A program made the translations under genes and the position numbers. Shown here one piece after another: positions 5,604-6,537 of a stretch of DNA of 6,537 nt. Position 1 is the first letter of the stretch. The number at the start of each line of letters is the position of its first letter. The DNA is from Thiohalocapsa sp. (GTDB lineage: Bacteria > Pseudomonadota > Gammaproteobacteria > Chromatiales > Chromatiaceae). The notes beneath the pieces are model-generated. The model did no database searches and was not told the DNA's origin. It saw nothing but the letters and a program-made list of their open reading frames with translations. The stretch is taken from the NCBI RefSeq assembly GCF_019695415.1, contig NZ_JAIFKJ010000290.1, positions 1-6,537 of the forward strand, given 5' to 3'.

Positions 5604-6392
5604 ATGAAGACATCCGCAGTGATCGCCGCGGCGGCGGCAACCACCCTCGCCGGCACAGCCCAGGCCCACTTCCAGTTCCTCTACACGCCCGAGGTCATGC
5701 TCGCGGAACCGGGCGATGTCCCGCTGGCCATGGTCTTCGGCCACCCGATGGAGAACGGCCACACGATGAACATGGGTGAACCGGAGGAATTCTTCGTCGT
5801 CTTCAAGGGCGAGAAGACGGACCTTAAGGACAGCCTGGAAGCGGTCAAGTGGTCCGGCAGCGGCGAAGAGCCATCAGACGCCTACACCGCGACCTACAAA
5901 GTCCGCCGCAACGGCGACTACAGCGTCGCCCTCGGCCCGGCGCCCTACATGGAAGGCGCCGAGGACATCAACAGCCAGCAGATCACCAAGACCATCCTCA
6001 ACAAGGGCGCGATGCCCACGGGCTGGAACGAGCCCATCGGCCGACCGACGGAAATCGTGCCGATGAACAAGCCCTACCAGACCTTCGTCGGCGGCACCTT
6101 CACCGGCCAGTTGCTTTCCGACGGCAAGCCCGCCGCGGGTATCGAGTGCGAGGTCGAGGACATCAACGCGGAAGTCGATATGGAAGGCAAGGCCTTCAGC
6201 AAGGAGCCCAAGGGTACGGTACCCCCCTCCGCCGTCGTCGCCATCACAGACGAAAACGGCATGTTCACCTTCGGCATCCCGCGCGCGGGCACCTGGGGCT
6301 TCGCCTGCCTGGGCTCCGGCCCGGTCAAGGAGCACGAGGGCAAAGAACTGTCCCAGGACGCCGTGCTCTGGATCCACGCCACCGAGCTCTGA
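5604..6392 (+). CDS. DUF4198 family periplasmic protein, putative metal (Ni/Co-type) uptake component
   Basis: The 262-aa product starts with a clear Sec signal peptide (MKTS, a run of Ala, Thr and Leu, and the AQA site at residues 19-21), so the mature form begins His22-Phe-Gln-Phe. This HFQ start, followed by a Pro and then FGHPMENGHTMNMGEPEEFFV with its His and Met residues and a GxKTDL segment, is the pattern I associate with DUF4198, a family often found near cobalt and nickel ECF transporters (NikK-like). The C-terminal part (about 170-262) contains GQLLSDGKPAAGIECEV and a TDENGMFTFGIPRAGTWGF segment, a typical beta-sandwich closing pattern. The protein is acidic, as expected for a periplasmic protein in some halophiles. 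It probably binds or passes on a divalent metal in the periplasm; the metal cannot be read from sequence. It follows the small Cys-rich gene by 154 bases, likely in one operon. Confidence 0.8.
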   Translation: MKTSAVIAAAAATTLAGTAQAHFQFLYTPEVMLAEPGDVPLAMVFGHPMENGHTMNMGEPEEFFVVFKGEKTDLKDSLEAVKWSGSGEEPSDAYTATYKVRRNGDYSVALGPAPYMEGAEDINSQQITKTILNKGAMPTGWNEPIGRPTEIVPMNKPYQTFVGGTFTGQLLSDGKPAAGIECEVEDINAEVDMEGKAFSKEPKGTVPPSAVVAITDENGMFTFGIPRAGTWGFACLGSGPVKEHEGKELSQDAVLWIHATEL

Positions 6393-6415
6393 GCCGGGCA
6401 GCGCGCACCGACCGC

Positions 6416-6437
6416 GCCGGCGCTGCTGCGCGCCGGC
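6416..6437 (+). terminator. GC-rich hairpin after the DUF4198 gene, possible terminator
   Basis: GCCGGCGC (6416-6423) and GCGCCGGC (6430-6437) form a perfect eight-base stem with a six-base loop, 24 bases after the stop codon. No T-tract follows directly; the T8 run at 6490-6497 is too far away to act with it. It may still stabilise the 3' end or terminate imperfectly. Confidence 0.4.
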
Positions 6438-6480
6438 TGCGGCCCCGTCGAATACCTGCGACGCCGTCGATGAGACGAGC

Positions 6481-6537
6481 ACGATCATATTTTTTTTGTG
6501 TTTATCATACGATGGCGCCGCGCCCTGCGGTGATTCC
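6481..6537 (+). promoter_or_regulatory. AT-rich island with promoter-like -10 and possible start of a structured leader
   Basis: A T8 run (6490-6497) is followed by TATCAT (6503-6508), five of six matches to a -10 box, though without a good -35. The sequence after it, GATGGCGCCGCGCCCTGCGG and then TGATTCC, resembles the opening of some proteobacterial cobalamin riboswitches (P1 followed by a GGT..TTCC arm). The diagnostic parts would lie beyond the window edge, so this is only a hint. Confidence 0.25.

Noticed and set aside
4988..5656. Long upstream extension of the feoA frame (minus strand)
   Set aside because: It runs antisense through the clearly coding small exported protein and has no conserved features before the FeoA core.
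5874..6488. Minus-strand ORF of 204 codons opposite the DUF4198 gene
   Set aside because: Antisense to a gene with signal peptide, ribosome site and family motifs; its Gly/Val/Ala-rich product is a shadow.
6483..6510. NikR operator (GTATGA-N16-TCATAC)
   Set aside because: A TCATAC half-site is present at 6505-6510, but the partner position reads GATCAT, so the dyad is missing.

Overview
The window is GC-rich DNA, roughly two-thirds G+C by eye, apart from two short AT-rich islands. Gene content (GT5 glycogen synthase, PabB, remnants of FeoA/FeoB and a P1B-type metal ATPase, a DUF4198 metal-binding protein) and a proteobacterial-style REP inverted pair suggest a gammaproteobacterium, possibly of the Ectothiorhodospiraceae/Chromatiales type. 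That placement is inference; there is no rRNA or other strong taxonomic marker.

Layout. (1) Positions 1-476 hold the 3' end of a plus-strand ORF. It starts in an extremely G-rich tract with strong quadruplex potential and ends in a short conserved-looking domain. (2) Positions 477-701 are a leader with a perfect TATAAT box. (3) glgA (702-2168) and pabB (2165-3634) overlap by four bases (TTGA) and look translationally coupled: storage polysaccharide synthesis followed by folate/p-aminobenzoate synthesis. (4) About 3635-4960 is a gene graveyard: a noncoding stretch, a plus-strand fragment of a heavy-metal P-type ATPase, a REPIN-like inverted pair, then minus-strand remnants of feoB (only the G1-G3 part of the GTPase domain, with an out-of-frame start) and feoA (no N-terminus or start codon). 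(5) An AT-rich island (about 4961-5015) carries a degenerate Fur-box-like palindrome and a plus-strand promoter candidate. (6) Two plus-strand exported proteins follow: a small Cys-rich protein (5024-5449) and a DUF4198 protein (5604-6392). (7) A G+C hairpin, a second AT-rich island with a T8 tract and a possible start of a structured leader end the window.

The most interesting region is 3.9-6.5 kb. A ferrous-iron uptake locus and a metal ATPase appear to have decayed. Next to them are two intact secreted proteins whose predicted mature forms both begin with histidine and which share a small C-terminal domain motif (SDGxxAAG). They look like periplasmic partners in metal (nickel, cobalt, copper or iron) handling, possibly related to the accessory NikK/NikL-type subunits of ECF metal transporters. 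The transporter itself would have to lie beyond the right edge.
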